DNA of 37,527 bases from the NCBI GenBank assembly GCA_001004345.1, contig LCQW01000004.1, forward strand, positions 1 to 37,527. Direction: 5' to 3'. Below are positions 9,290 to 15,216 of the stretch, piece after piece. The notes below the pieces were generated by a model, which had not been told where the DNA came from, ran no database searches, and was given only the letters and a program-made list of their open reading frames with translations. The translations under genes were made by a program, and so were the position numbers. This stretch comes from Candidatus Kaiserbacteria bacterium GW2011_GWA2_52_12. Its GTDB lineage: Bacteria > Patescibacteriota > Minisyncoccia > Phycocordibacterales > UBA2100. Numbering within the stretch: position 1 is the first letter of the stretch; each line of letters begins with the position of its first letter.

Positions 9290-9543
9290 GAATAGAGTTC
9301 CGAATGCGTTCCGATGGTCATGAATACAATCCTGTCCCCGTATTCCTCAAAGAGCGCCCGATAATCCCCGGTAACATTAATGCTCCGCCAGCCGGGATAC
9401 GTTTCGTGGACAGAATGATTGTTCAAGAGTGGATGGAAGGGAGCGTGGAAAAAGAGTTCTTTACGCTCAAGAAATTTCAACCGAATTGTATACGAAAGTT
9501 TGCAAAACCTCTTGAGAAATTTACGATGGAGTCCAATCTCCAT
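9286..9543 (-). CDS. relE: RelE/YafQ-family mRNA interferase toxin
   Basis: An 85-residue toxin of a type II toxin-antitoxin pair; relatives cleave mRNA at the ribosome. The C-terminal half (HPLLNNHSVHETYPGWRSIN, then VTGDYRALFE, IVFMTIGTHSELY) is typical of the YafQ/RelE fold, including the central W-R-S/D-Y-R-A strand and the terminal GTHSELY with a conserved histidine. It begins 8 nt after the antitoxin stop, so the two are cotranscribed. The gene ends at the edge of a truncated ATPase remnant. Confidence 0.85.
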   Translation of the reverse strand: MEIGLHRKFLKRFCKLSYTIRLKFLERKELFFHAPFHPLLNNHSVHETYPGWRSINVTGDYRALFEEYGDRIVFMTIGTHSELYS

Positions 9544-9551
9544 AATATTCC

Positions 9552-9827
9552 CTACCGCGACAGAAGATAATCGTCCATTTCCTTGGCACTTTTGAATGTT
9601 ATGAGATTCTTACCGCGGATGATATCGCGATGGATAGCCCGCAATTCCTTTTCAGTCTTCGCATTGAATCTCTCTTCTTTCACAAGCTTTACGCTATATT
9701 CCCCCTTCGCAAATGCTTCGGTCATCATTTTTAATACCGACGCGAACGGCACGCCCTCGCGCTTCGCGCGGCGCATCGCCTGCGACTTCACAGCAGGATC
9801 AACCCTGAATACGACTTGGGTGGTCAT
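9552..9827 (-). CDS. relB: RelB/DinJ-like antitoxin
   Basis: A 91-residue antitoxin that would neutralise the downstream RelE toxin. The N-terminus (TTQVVFRVDPAVKSQAMRRA) is a ribbon-helix-helix DNA-binding domain, and the C-terminal half is a charged helix that would wrap the toxin. I start it at MTTQVV (9827) rather than two codons upstream because a -10 box (9836-9841) lies 8 nt before this ATG, suggesting a leaderless mRNA, and because RelB/DinJ proteins begin this way. The palindrome overlapping the promoter is the likely autoregulatory operator. Confidence 0.85.
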   Translation of the reverse strand: MTTQVVFRVDPAVKSQAMRRAKREGVPFASVLKMMTEAFAKGEYSVKLVKEERFNAKTEKELRAIHRDIIRGKNLITFKSAKEMDDYLLSR

Positions 9828-9835
9828 GCACATAG

Positions 9836-9862
9836 CTTATACATATCTAATAGATATGTCAA
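9836..9862 (-). promoter_or_regulatory. relBE promoter with palindromic operator
   Basis: Minus-strand TTGACA (9862-9857) and TATAAG (9841-9836) flank a perfect 19-bp palindrome (9841-9859: ACATATCTA, A, TAGATATGT). The 15-nt spacing is short, but the overlap of palindrome and promoter boxes is the layout expected for repression by a ribbon-helix-helix antitoxin. It sits between rplK and relB. Confidence 0.65.
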
Positions 9863-9881
9863 TCAAAGGATATGTTTCGGA

Positions 9882-10304
9882 TTACAAATCGCTATCAATC
9901 CCCATGGACCGAGCGGTACCAGCAATGATTTTCTTTGCGTGCTCGAGGTCGTTGGCGTTGAGGTCTTCCATTTTTTCCGTCGCAATTTCCTCGAGCTGCT
10001 TCCCGGTGAGCTTACCCACCTTGTCTTGCGCCTTATGCGAACCCTTCTCCATGTTCATGGATTTCAAGATGAGGCGCGAGGCAGGTGGCTTCTTCACGAT
10101 GAAAGTAAACGAGCGGTCTTTGTAGACCGTCATGAGCACGGGGACGATCGAGCCCATCATCGAGCGGGTCTGCGTATTGAATTGATTGACAAATTCGCCA
10201 ATATTGACGCCCGCAGGGCCGAGCGCGGTACCCACCGGCGGCGCCGGTGTAGCCTTCCCGGCCTCAATCTGCAATTTGATTATTTTTGTGACTTCTTTAG
10301 CCAT
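9882..10304 (-). CDS. rplK: 50S ribosomal protein L11
   Basis: L11 forms part of the GTPase-associated centre with 23S rRNA. All 140 residues match the family: the N-terminal [20 protein letters not shown], the proline-rich [20 protein letters not shown], and the C-terminal RNA-binding domain ending [12 protein letters not shown]. In most bacteria rplK directly follows nusG and precedes rplA. Here a DGR separates it from nusG, and no rplA follows: the next gene is relB. A -10 box lies 8 nt before the ATG with no ribosome binding site, so the mRNA may be leaderless and independent of the secE-nusG promoter. Confidence 0.97.
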   Translation of the reverse strand: MAKEVTKIIKLQIEAGKATPAPPVGTALGPAGVNIGEFVNQFNTQTRSMMGSIVPVLMTVYKDRSFTFIVKKPPASRLILKSMNMEKGSHKAQDKVGKLTGKQLEEIATEKMEDLNANDLEHAKKIIAGTARSMGIDSDL

Positions 10305-10312
10305 GTTGCGGC

Positions 10313-10341
10313 ACTATATACTTATTTATTCTTTTGTTCAA
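10313..10341 (-). promoter_or_regulatory. Promoter for rplK inside the end of the RT gene
   Basis: Minus-strand TTGAAC (10341-10336) and TATAGT (10318-10313) are spaced by 17 nt. The -35 and most of the spacer lie in the last codons of the reverse transcriptase gene, and the -10 ends 8 nt before the rplK ATG. This would give rplK its own, nearly leaderless transcript downstream of the DGR. Confidence 0.55.
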
Positions 10342-11452
10342 GCTCGCCGATTTTCTTTTGAAGCGGGCCAGCGAGTCTTCGTGTATTGCCGTGGCCCAGT
10401 AAGCCAAGATACGATTCAAGTGATGCTAGCGAATCGTTACCTTCCGTCTTCGCCAACATCCTCCGTTTAGTATTCGTCCGTAACACTCGATGATCAGAAA
10501 AGTGGATCCAGCCAAGGAAATCAATGCCGGATGCATATGTCTTAATGGACACTTTGTCGGGGTGCAGTTCGAGATGCAGCCGTTCCCACAAGAATAGGGC
10601 GATATATCGCCCTACTTGCCGTAGCAACTGTTTGTCGTGTGAAAGAATCACAAAATCATCGGCATAGCGGATATAGTATTTTGCTTTCAGCGTATGCTTC
10701 ACGAATGTATCGAACTCGTTCATGTAGATATTTACAAGAAGCTGCGATGTGAGATTGCCCAGTGGAAGCCCTTTTGAAGCGTACTTATAATAACCGACCG
10801 GATAAGATAGGTACGGTGCATGGAAGCTGCCGACGACTTCGGCAATGAGAGCAGCGACGCGCTTGTCGAGAATGTGTCGCGCGATGATATAAAGTAAAAT
10901 TTTCTGATCAATTGATGCGAAGAATTTTCTGATATCGCACTTCAAGACCCAGACGGTGCGGGTGTGATTGCGAGAAACTTTGTATGCAAAGCTACGGAAT
11001 CGGTTCATCGCGCGGTGCGTTCCCTTCCGCCGCCGACATGAGTATGAGTCCGCGATGAATGTGTGGTCGAAGAATGGGTACAACTTCCGATACAGCGCGT
11101 GGTGGAGCAGGCGATCGCGCACAGTCGCCTTGTGGATGTCGCGAGGTTTGGGATCGCTGATTTTGAAGTGATCATAGCCGCTGTGTTTGTATGTGCCCGC
11201 CGTAAGATCACGGTGGAGCGTGAGTATGTTGTCCATCAATTTATACTGGAACTCCTGCACATCTTTCTTCTTCCATTTACCTCTCACGAATTCTTTCCAC
11301 GCCGCAAGCAGATTTTCTACCGAAATGATATCCTCGTAGGTATGAGCGAACTGAATCCTCTTGGAAGAACCCCCCCCCCAACGAAATTTGTTGCCAGTTA
11401 TTGAACATGCAAAGAAAGTGTACACCGATTGGATACCAATACGCCGAAACAT
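10322..11452 (-). CDS. DGR reverse transcriptase (cassette 1)
   Basis: Reverse transcriptase of a diversity-generating retroelement. It copies the template-repeat RNA with errors at adenines, and the cDNA replaces the variable repeat of a target gene. Evidence: KATVRDRLLHHALYRKLYP (finger), VLKCDIRKFFASIDQ (catalytic Asp), KGLPLGNLTSQLLVNIYMNE, where SQ replaces the SP of group II intron RTs and is diagnostic of DGR RTs, YIRYADDFVIL (YADD, 10655-10666) and GIDFLGWIHF. No maturase or endonuclease domain follows. The start is uncertain. In the given frame the nearest ATG is 11452, deep inside the antisense avd gene. If the 10-C tract at 11370 had nine bases, an ATG at 11408 would read in frame (MFNNWQQIS). 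Frame and function are secure; the N-terminus is not. Confidence 0.93.
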   Translation of the reverse strand: MFRRIGIQSVYTFFACSITGNKFRWGGGSSKRIQFAHTYEDIISVENLLAAWKEFVRGKWKKKDVQEFQYKLMDNILTLHRDLTAGTYKHSGYDHFKISDPKPRDIHKATVRDRLLHHALYRKLYPFFDHTFIADSYSCRRRKGTHRAMNRFRSFAYKVSRNHTRTVWVLKCDIRKFFASIDQKILLYIIARHILDKRVAALIAEVVGSFHAPYLSYPVGYYKYASKGLPLGNLTSQLLVNIYMNEFDTFVKHTLKAKYYIRYADDFVILSHDKQLLRQVGRYIALFLWERLHLELHPDKVSIKTYASGIDFLGWIHFSDHRVLRTNTKRRMLAKTEGNDSLASLESYLGLLGHGNTRRLAGPLQKKIGELEQKNK

Positions 11453-11747
11453 TGCCCGTACCGAGCGGTTTGGGATAGGCAACCGAATCGATACGCTGCT
11501 TCTTGAACTTCTCGACTTGTTGCGCAAAGCTGCATTTGTTTCTGGTCCCACAAAAATTCTTCTGTTAGAAAAAGCTTTGCAAACAATAGATTCTCTGCGT
11601 TTCTTCCTCCAGATTGCGTGGGAGTCATCGGTGATAAAGCAGAATCAGTATCTCCAACTCGCACCAGGTGTCGAAGAAATAGGAAAAATGGTAGGTGGCT
11701 GGCGCAAGGGTTTGCTTGCAAAAAACCCGCCCAACAGAGAAAGTTGA
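11361..11747 (+). CDS. avd: DGR accessory variability determinant (Avd-like), antisense to the RT leader
   Basis: A ~120-residue all-helical protein of the bAvd/four-helix-bundle family (23S rRNA-intervening-sequence-like fold), which forms a positively charged pentamer that binds the RT and template RNA. Matching features are FGIGNRIDTLLLELLDLLRK, a middle LLEKALQTIDSLRFFLQIA, and the C-terminal EEIGKMVGGWRKG, all aligning with the second Avd at 26150. It is on the opposite strand from its RT, head to head with overlapping 5' ends, and ends 17 nt before TR1. In the given sequence only a TTG (11361) is available as start; the ATG at 11342 is one base out of frame because of the 10-C tract and would be in frame with nine Cs. 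Confidence 0.8.
   Translation: MEEPPPQRNLLPVIEHAKKVYTDWIPIRRNIARTERFGIGNRIDTLLLELLDLLRKAAFVSGPTKILLLEKALQTIDSLRFFLQIAWESSVIKQNQYLQLAPGVEEIGKMVGGWRKGLLAKNPPNRES
11370..11379. repeat. 10-C homopolymer shared by the avd and RT 5' ends
   Basis: A run of ten C lies where the 5' parts of avd (plus strand) and RT (minus strand) overlap. Removing one base would put a plus-strand ATG (11342) in frame with avd and, on the other strand, an ATG (11408) in frame with RT. It may be a phase-variable tract or a homopolymer length error. Confidence 0.7.
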
Positions 11748-11764
11748 GCGGGGAAGAAGAGAGT

Positions 11765-11870
11765 AGCGGGAAACGAACTCGTTGCCGGCATTCCAGCTGT
11801 TCGGATTGCTAATCGAGTTGGCCTCGACATCCCAGCCGTCACCGTTCCAGTTCGCGTTCACAGCCCAGAG
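11765..11870 (-). repeat. DGR template repeat TR1
   Basis: This 106-nt segment aligns without gaps to the 3' end of the target gene at 12195-12300. Of 17 differences, 16 are at template adenines (T on the plus strand): 16 of 23 adenines are changed against 1 of 83 other bases. It is read on the minus strand, like the RT. The frame matching the VR contains several AAC codons (N-rich, NANWNGDGWDVEANSISNPN), typical of DGR templates. It sits between the end of avd and a terminator. Confidence 0.93.
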
Positions 11871-12101
11871 CCATTTGTACGCTGCGTCATCCGCTCCACT
11901 GCCCTTTGAATACTCTCCGGGCTGTATCTCATGTGGGACCTTAAAGTCCGCCAGCGTAGCGCACCGATTCTTTTCTTTTTTAAACATTCGCATGCACACT
12001 CAAGCAATTCGCAAACGGCTCGATTCTGGCAAGGCCAATGTTTGAGGTGCTGCATGCAATCCGCAGACGACACGCCCAGAGCGTTCCTCACTGGTGATTA
12101 T

Positions 12102-12143
12102 ACAAAAGAAAAGACCCTCTGAATTTTTTAGGTTCAAAGGGTC
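12102..12143 (-). terminator. Intrinsic terminator after the variable target gene
   Basis: An 11-bp stem (12113-12123 with 12133-12143, one G-U pair on the minus strand) is followed on the minus strand by TTTTCTTTTG. It lies about 50-90 nt past the target gene's stop and before TR1, so target mRNA and TR-RT transcription could be uncoupled here. The rest of 11871-12192 holds no gene I can support; an open frame through TR1 and its upstream flank has no independent evidence of expression. Confidence 0.65.
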
Positions 12144-12192
12144 AAAGTTTCTAAGACACAAAGCAAAAGCAAAGTATCTTAGTGTAAAAGAA

Positions 12193-12810
12193 TCAGCGGG
12201 AAACGAACTCGCGGCCGGCACGCCAGCCGAACGGAAGCCTAAGCGAGTAGGCCTCGACACCCCAGCCGCCACCGTACCAGTGCGCGCTCACAGCCCAGAG
12301 CACATTGTTGTCGTCACGTACGTAACCGATCAGCCATGTGAAGTCTTGAGTCGCCTGCTTATGCGCGAGCGTCTCGAAGAACTCGTAGAGGCTGGTTTCC
12401 GCCTTTTCGAGACCGCCGAGACCCGCGATGGTGCCGGGCTCTTCCGCATTCTTGGGCAGGTCGATAGACGACCTGCGAAGCGTTTGGAGTTTCAGATCGC
12501 TCGCAGCGATGTTGTGCTCGATCTTGGGCAGCAAGTACGTCTTGAAATTACCACCAAGCCACGAGATGCGTACACGCGCCCTCTCGGAGGTGTCGATGAC
12601 ATAGTTCTTCGCTGCGACGAACTCCTCCGTACCAACGGTCTTGAACGATCCCGCAAAGGTGAAGAGGCTGTCGACGACTGCTTTCCCCTTTTTCGACGCA
12701 GGGTTGACGAGGACCAACTTGCCGGCGAGAAGAAGATCTACGCCGCCTTCTCCTCCAAGCTTATTGATGAGGGCCTCGAGACGACCCAACATGTTTGGGT
12801 ATTTCGACAT
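12193..12810 (-). CDS. DGR variable target protein (cassette 1)
   Basis: A 205-residue protein whose last ~35 residues are the variable repeat. The C-terminus (LWAVSAHWYGGGWGVEAYSL, ending GREFVSR) has the W-rich, G-rich pattern of C-type-lectin-fold DGR targets, in which variable residues sit on the ligand-binding face and the fixed VSR end corresponds to the priming site. The N-terminal ~150 residues have no motif I recognise, no signal peptide and no membrane segment, so the protein is probably cytoplasmic. The ATG at 12810 has AGGA about 9 nt upstream and a small hairpin (12825-12839) just before it. The gene lies between nusG and TR1 on the same strand as the secE-nusG operon. Its ligand is unknown. 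Confidence 0.88.
   Translation of the reverse strand: MSKYPNMLGRLEALINKLGGEGGVDLLLAGKLVLVNPASKKGKAVVDSLFTFAGSFKTVGTEEFVAAKNYVIDTSERARVRISWLGGNFKTYLLPKIEHNIAASDLKLQTLRRSSIDLPKNAEEPGTIAGLGGLEKAETSLYEFFETLAHKQATQDFTWLIGYVRDDNNVLWAVSAHWYGGGWGVEAYSLRLPFGWRAGREFVSR
12195..12300 (-). repeat. Variable repeat of target 1 (VR)
   Basis: The variable copy of TR1, forming the last ~35 codons of the target gene and ending in its stop codon. The last 17 template-matched bases (GAGTTCGTTTCCCGCT region) are identical between TR and VR, as expected for the initiation-of-mutagenic-homology end. Differences to TR1 are at 16 template adenines plus one C-to-G. Confidence 0.93.
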
Positions 12811-12985
12811 GGCATAGTCCTTTCTTGGCTCGTAGCCAAAAAACTTCTCGCTGCCCGCGAGTTCAGGGACATATGGCGATTTGCCACAGCGGAAAAGGGC
12901 CTGATTTCAAGCCGCTTTTCGCTATGGCAAAACCACCTTTTCTCAAAGAACAGAAAGTGGGATTGTACTACTTTGTAGAAAAAGG
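12811..12985. other. Spacer between nusG and the target gene, with a large hairpin
   Basis: This 175-nt gap holds no gene. It contains a long imperfect inverted repeat at 12882-12929 (15-16 nt arms beginning TGCCA and ending TGGCA, one mismatch and one bulge, plus an inner GGC/GCC) and a 6-bp hairpin TTGGCT-CGT-AGCCAA at 12825-12839 next to the target's ribosome binding site. Between the nusG stop and the large hairpin, a weaker CCACTTTCT/AGAAAAGGTGG stem followed by TTTT on the minus strand could be a nusG terminator. Confidence 0.5.
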
Positions 12986-13531
12986 TCAAATGCGTTGGAC
13001 TTGGTCGGCTTCGAGCTCCACGGGAGTTTCGCGGCCGAACATCGGCACGAACACTTTAACCTTTCCCCGATCTTCGTCAATCTCACCCACTTTGCCTTCG
13101 AGGTCTTTGAAGGGGCCGTCGATGATAACGACGGCATCATCGAGCGCGAGATCGATCGCGTGACGCACGGTATCGCCCGAGGTACGCTTGAGGATCTTCT
13201 CCACTTCATCAGGTTCGAGCGGCACGGCCTGATTGGCGGTACCGACAAATCCGGTGACCTGCGGCGTATTGCGCACGACGCTCCACGCCTCATCGGTCGC
13301 GATCATGTCGACGAGCACGTAGCCGGGGAAAATTTTCTCGCGCGATTCGAAGCGGCGGCCGTTCTTTATCTTTATCTTCTTTTCGGTCGGCACGACGACG
13401 TTGAAAATCTTGTCGGCGACGCTGAATGAATCGATGCGTTGCTTCAAATTGCGCGCAACGGCGTCTTCGTAGCCCGAGTACGTGTGGATTGCGTACCACT
13501 GACGTTCTGTTCCGTAGGTTTGTTTTGCCAT
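12986..13531 (-). CDS. nusG: Transcription termination/antitermination factor NusG
   Basis: NusG binds RNA polymerase, increases processivity and links it to Rho or the ribosome. The 181-residue product has the NGN domain (RQWYAIHTYSGYEDAVARNL, FPGYVLVDM, VRNTPQVTGFVG) and a C-terminal KOW domain (VVIIDGPFKDLEGKVGEIDE). It starts 3 nt after the secE stop, so the two are one operon. Normally rplK follows; here a DGR target gene comes next. Confidence 0.97.
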   Translation of the reverse strand: MAKQTYGTERQWYAIHTYSGYEDAVARNLKQRIDSFSVADKIFNVVVPTEKKIKIKNGRRFESREKIFPGYVLVDMIATDEAWSVVRNTPQVTGFVGTANQAVPLEPDEVEKILKRTSGDTVRHAIDLALDDAVVIIDGPFKDLEGKVGEIDEDRGKVKVFVPMFGRETPVELEADQVQRI

Positions 13532-13534
13532 ACT

Positions 13535-13867
13535 TTATTTTTTAGCCGGTGTTTTGCTAGGACTCGGAATACCCGGAACCAACTGAAGCACGTTGTCTTG
13601 GGTCGTCGGCGCGACAGGTGCTGGCGTGGTTTGAACCGATTGCTGCTGCACCTGAACTGCCGGAGCGCCATAGCTGGACGGGAAAATATTGATGGCGCGC
13701 GTAAGGCCGGTCGTAAAGAGGAAATCAAAAAGGCCCAAGTAGAGCGAGACGCCCACCGAAAGGAGTGCCACAAGAATGGTATACACGATGGTCTGCGTCT
13801 GTGTCGGCCATGCGACGTGCCGCAATTCACCCCGCGTATCTTTCAAATATTGTAAAAATCCTTCCAT
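13535..13867 (-). CDS. secE: Preprotein translocase subunit SecE with long C-terminal tail
   Basis: SecE is the small clamp subunit of the SecYEG translocon. Residues 1-55 show the conserved amphipathic helix and membrane helix (FLQYLKDTRGELRHVAWPTQ, then VYTILVALLSVGVSLYLGLF). The protein has a ~50-residue P/Q/T-rich tail, about twice the usual length for a single-helix SecE. The tail is predicted to be disordered and its role is unknown. There is no clear ribosome binding site. A promoter at 13931-13958 and a 5' hairpin precede it. Confidence 0.9.
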   Translation of the reverse strand: MEGFLQYLKDTRGELRHVAWPTQTQTIVYTILVALLSVGVSLYLGLFDFLFTTGLTRAINIFPSSYGAPAVQVQQQSVQTTPAPVAPTTQDNVLQLVPGIPSPSKTPAKK

Positions 13868-13906
13868 ACAAATGTTGTTTTTGCTGCTAACTTCTAGGCA
13901 TTTTAA

Positions 13907-13924
13907 AAACGCCTCTCGGCGTTT
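13907..13924 (-). terminator. Hairpin at the secE transcript start / terminator of the upstream genes
   Basis: A 7-bp stem (AAACGCC-TCTC-GGCGTTT) is followed on the minus strand by TTTTTAAAA, so it looks like an intrinsic terminator for the SIMPL/small-membrane-protein operon that ends at 13961. The secE promoter lies just upstream, so the same hairpin would also be the first element of the secE-nusG mRNA. Confidence 0.55.
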
Positions 13925-13930
13925 GACTGC

Positions 13931-13958
13931 ATACTATTCCTTTCTATAAAAAAGTCAA
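13931..13958 (-). promoter_or_regulatory. Promoter for the secE-nusG operon
   Basis: Minus-strand TTGACT (13958-13953) and TAGTAT (13936-13931) are separated by 16 nt, about 65 nt before the secE ATG. It is the best candidate promoter for secE-nusG and possibly for the DGR target gene downstream. Confidence 0.5.
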
Positions 13959-13960
13959 AT

Positions 13961-14122
13961 TTATTTCACCCCCCAGTTTATGAGCCCGAGAACAATGAGA
14001 ATGACCGAAAGAGCCCAGAATACATACGCAGACGTTCCCGAAAAAACACCAAGATAAAGCAGGGCCGCCGTCATGACGCCGCCGATCGCAACGAGGATCT
14101 TACCCGGGACATCGCCGCCCAT
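13961..14122 (-). CDS. Small two-helix membrane protein
   Basis: A 53-residue protein beginning MGGDVPGKILVAIGG with two hydrophobic helices (about 10-25 and 31-50), the second ending LIVLGLINWGVK. It starts one base before the SIMPL gene's stop codon, so it is translationally coupled to it. Its role is unknown; it may be a membrane partner of the SIMPL protein. Confidence 0.6.
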   Translation of the reverse strand: MGGDVPGKILVAIGGVMTAALLYLGVFSGTSAYVFWALSVILIVLGLINWGVK

Positions 14123-14123
14123 G

Positions 14124-14924
14124 TTATTGGATCTCGTACGTTACCGATACGTTCGAGGTGATCTTATTCTGACCCGTCGCGATTTCCGGTGCCGAAGCTC
14201 CACCCATTCCTACTCCTGAATCGGCCAACATCGTTTTTGCGTAGTAGATGGGTCCGCCGCCCTCTTGAAACCCGACGACACGCACGAGCGAGACGCCGAG
14301 CTGCTTCGCGAGCGCCCCCGCTTTCGTGTGCGCGTCATCGATAGCTTTGCCGCGCGCTTCTGCTTCCAGCCCCTTCTGGTCGTCGATGGTGAAATTGAGC
14401 CCACTTACTTGCGATGCGCCGAGCGAACCAACACCGGAGAGGAGATCGCCCGCCTTATTCGTGTCGCGCACCTTCACCGTCAGCGTCTCGGAGACTTGAT
14501 ATCCTCTCAAGGTTTGTTTGCCGGGACAGTATCCGCCCGAGCAGGTGTTCGTATAGTCGTACTGCGGATTCACGCTGTAATCGGTCGTCTGGATATCTTT
14601 TTCATCGATGCCCCGCTTCTTGAGGTATGCAATGATGTCGTTGCCTTTCTTGGTGGCAACGCTTTGCGCGCCTTTCACGTCTTTTGCCTCTTCTTGGACC
14701 GTCACGGAAAATGTCGCCGTGTCGGGTACCGCGAAGACTTCGCCTTGGCCGTCCACCGAGATCGTATTGGTCGCCGCTACGCCGCTGCCGACATATCGGT
14801 AGCTTTTAAATGCGACGAGTGTGGATACGAGAAGAAAGATCGCGAGAACGCCGAGCGCCACCGCCGCCATCATACGCGGCCAGTGCGTCGCCTTGATTAT
14901 TTTATCTGCAGTTGGTTGATCCAT
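14124..14924 (-). CDS. SIMPL (DUF541) domain protein, membrane-anchored
   Basis: A 266-residue protein with a cytoplasmic N-terminus, one membrane helix (about residues 18-40) and an extracytoplasmic SIMPL/DUF541 domain. Family features are the opening ISVDGQGEVFAVPDTATFSV, the middle TTDYSVNPQYDY and GYQVSETLTVKVRD, and a C-terminal ALAKQLGVSLVRVVGFQEGG. Known members have been linked to oxidative stress (E. coli YggE) or signalling, and the biochemical role is unclear. It is followed directly by the small membrane protein gene. Confidence 0.88.
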   Translation of the reverse strand: MDQPTADKIIKATHWPRMMAAVALGVLAIFLLVSTLVAFKSYRYVGSGVAATNTISVDGQGEVFAVPDTATFSVTVQEEAKDVKGAQSVATKKGNDIIAYLKKRGIDEKDIQTTDYSVNPQYDYTNTCSGGYCPGKQTLRGYQVSETLTVKVRDTNKAGDLLSGVGSLGASQVSGLNFTIDDQKGLEAEARGKAIDDAHTKAGALAKQLGVSLVRVVGFQEGGGPIYYAKTMLADSGVGMGGASAPEIATGQNKITSNVSVTYEIQ

Positions 14925-14965
14925 GTTTTAAATAGTACGTAGAAAATAGTACATAGTACATAGAA

Positions 14966-15169
14966 TTACAAGGACAAGTTGCCTATCTCACTGTACGTGG
15001 AGATGAACGCCGGTATCGCAAACAGAAGTCCGATCATGGGGAGCACTACGAGCGCGATCGAGACGATGCCCGCCCACATCAAGTACTTCCGTGTCTTTTC
15101 GGCAGCGGTGTATGCGGCGTCGATTTTTTGCTCGAGCGTATCGAGCTTCTGCCGTAATTCTGGATCCAT
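14966..15169 (-). CDS. Small membrane protein with short coiled coil
   Basis: A 67-residue protein: residues 1-28 are a charged helix (DPELRQKLDTLEQKIDAAYT) likely to form a coiled coil, followed by one or two membrane segments (WAGIVSIALVVLPMIGLLFA). I start it at the ATG at 15169; the open frame extends further upstream but overlaps the end of the PAP2-like gene and lacks protein-like character. Function unknown. The gap to the SIMPL gene carries short tandem AGTACATAG-like repeats (14934-14963). Confidence 0.55.
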   Translation of the reverse strand: MDPELRQKLDTLEQKIDAAYTAAEKTRKYLMWAGIVSIALVVLPMIGLLFAIPAFISTYSEIGNLSL

Positions 15170-15216
15170 GTGAGAATTGTATCCTGCTCTTTCCAAAAAG
15201 AAAGGGCGGGATCGTA

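Noticed and set aside
10322-11551. Group II intron or retron as the source of the reverse transcriptase
   Set aside because: The SQ signature, adjacent avd, and TR/VR adenine pattern identify a DGR; no maturase, endonuclease or retron RNA is seen.
11625-11999. 124-codon open frame through TR1
   Set aside because: The frame is open because the template mirrors target codons; the parts outside TR lack independent support, and the 3' part is antisense to avd.
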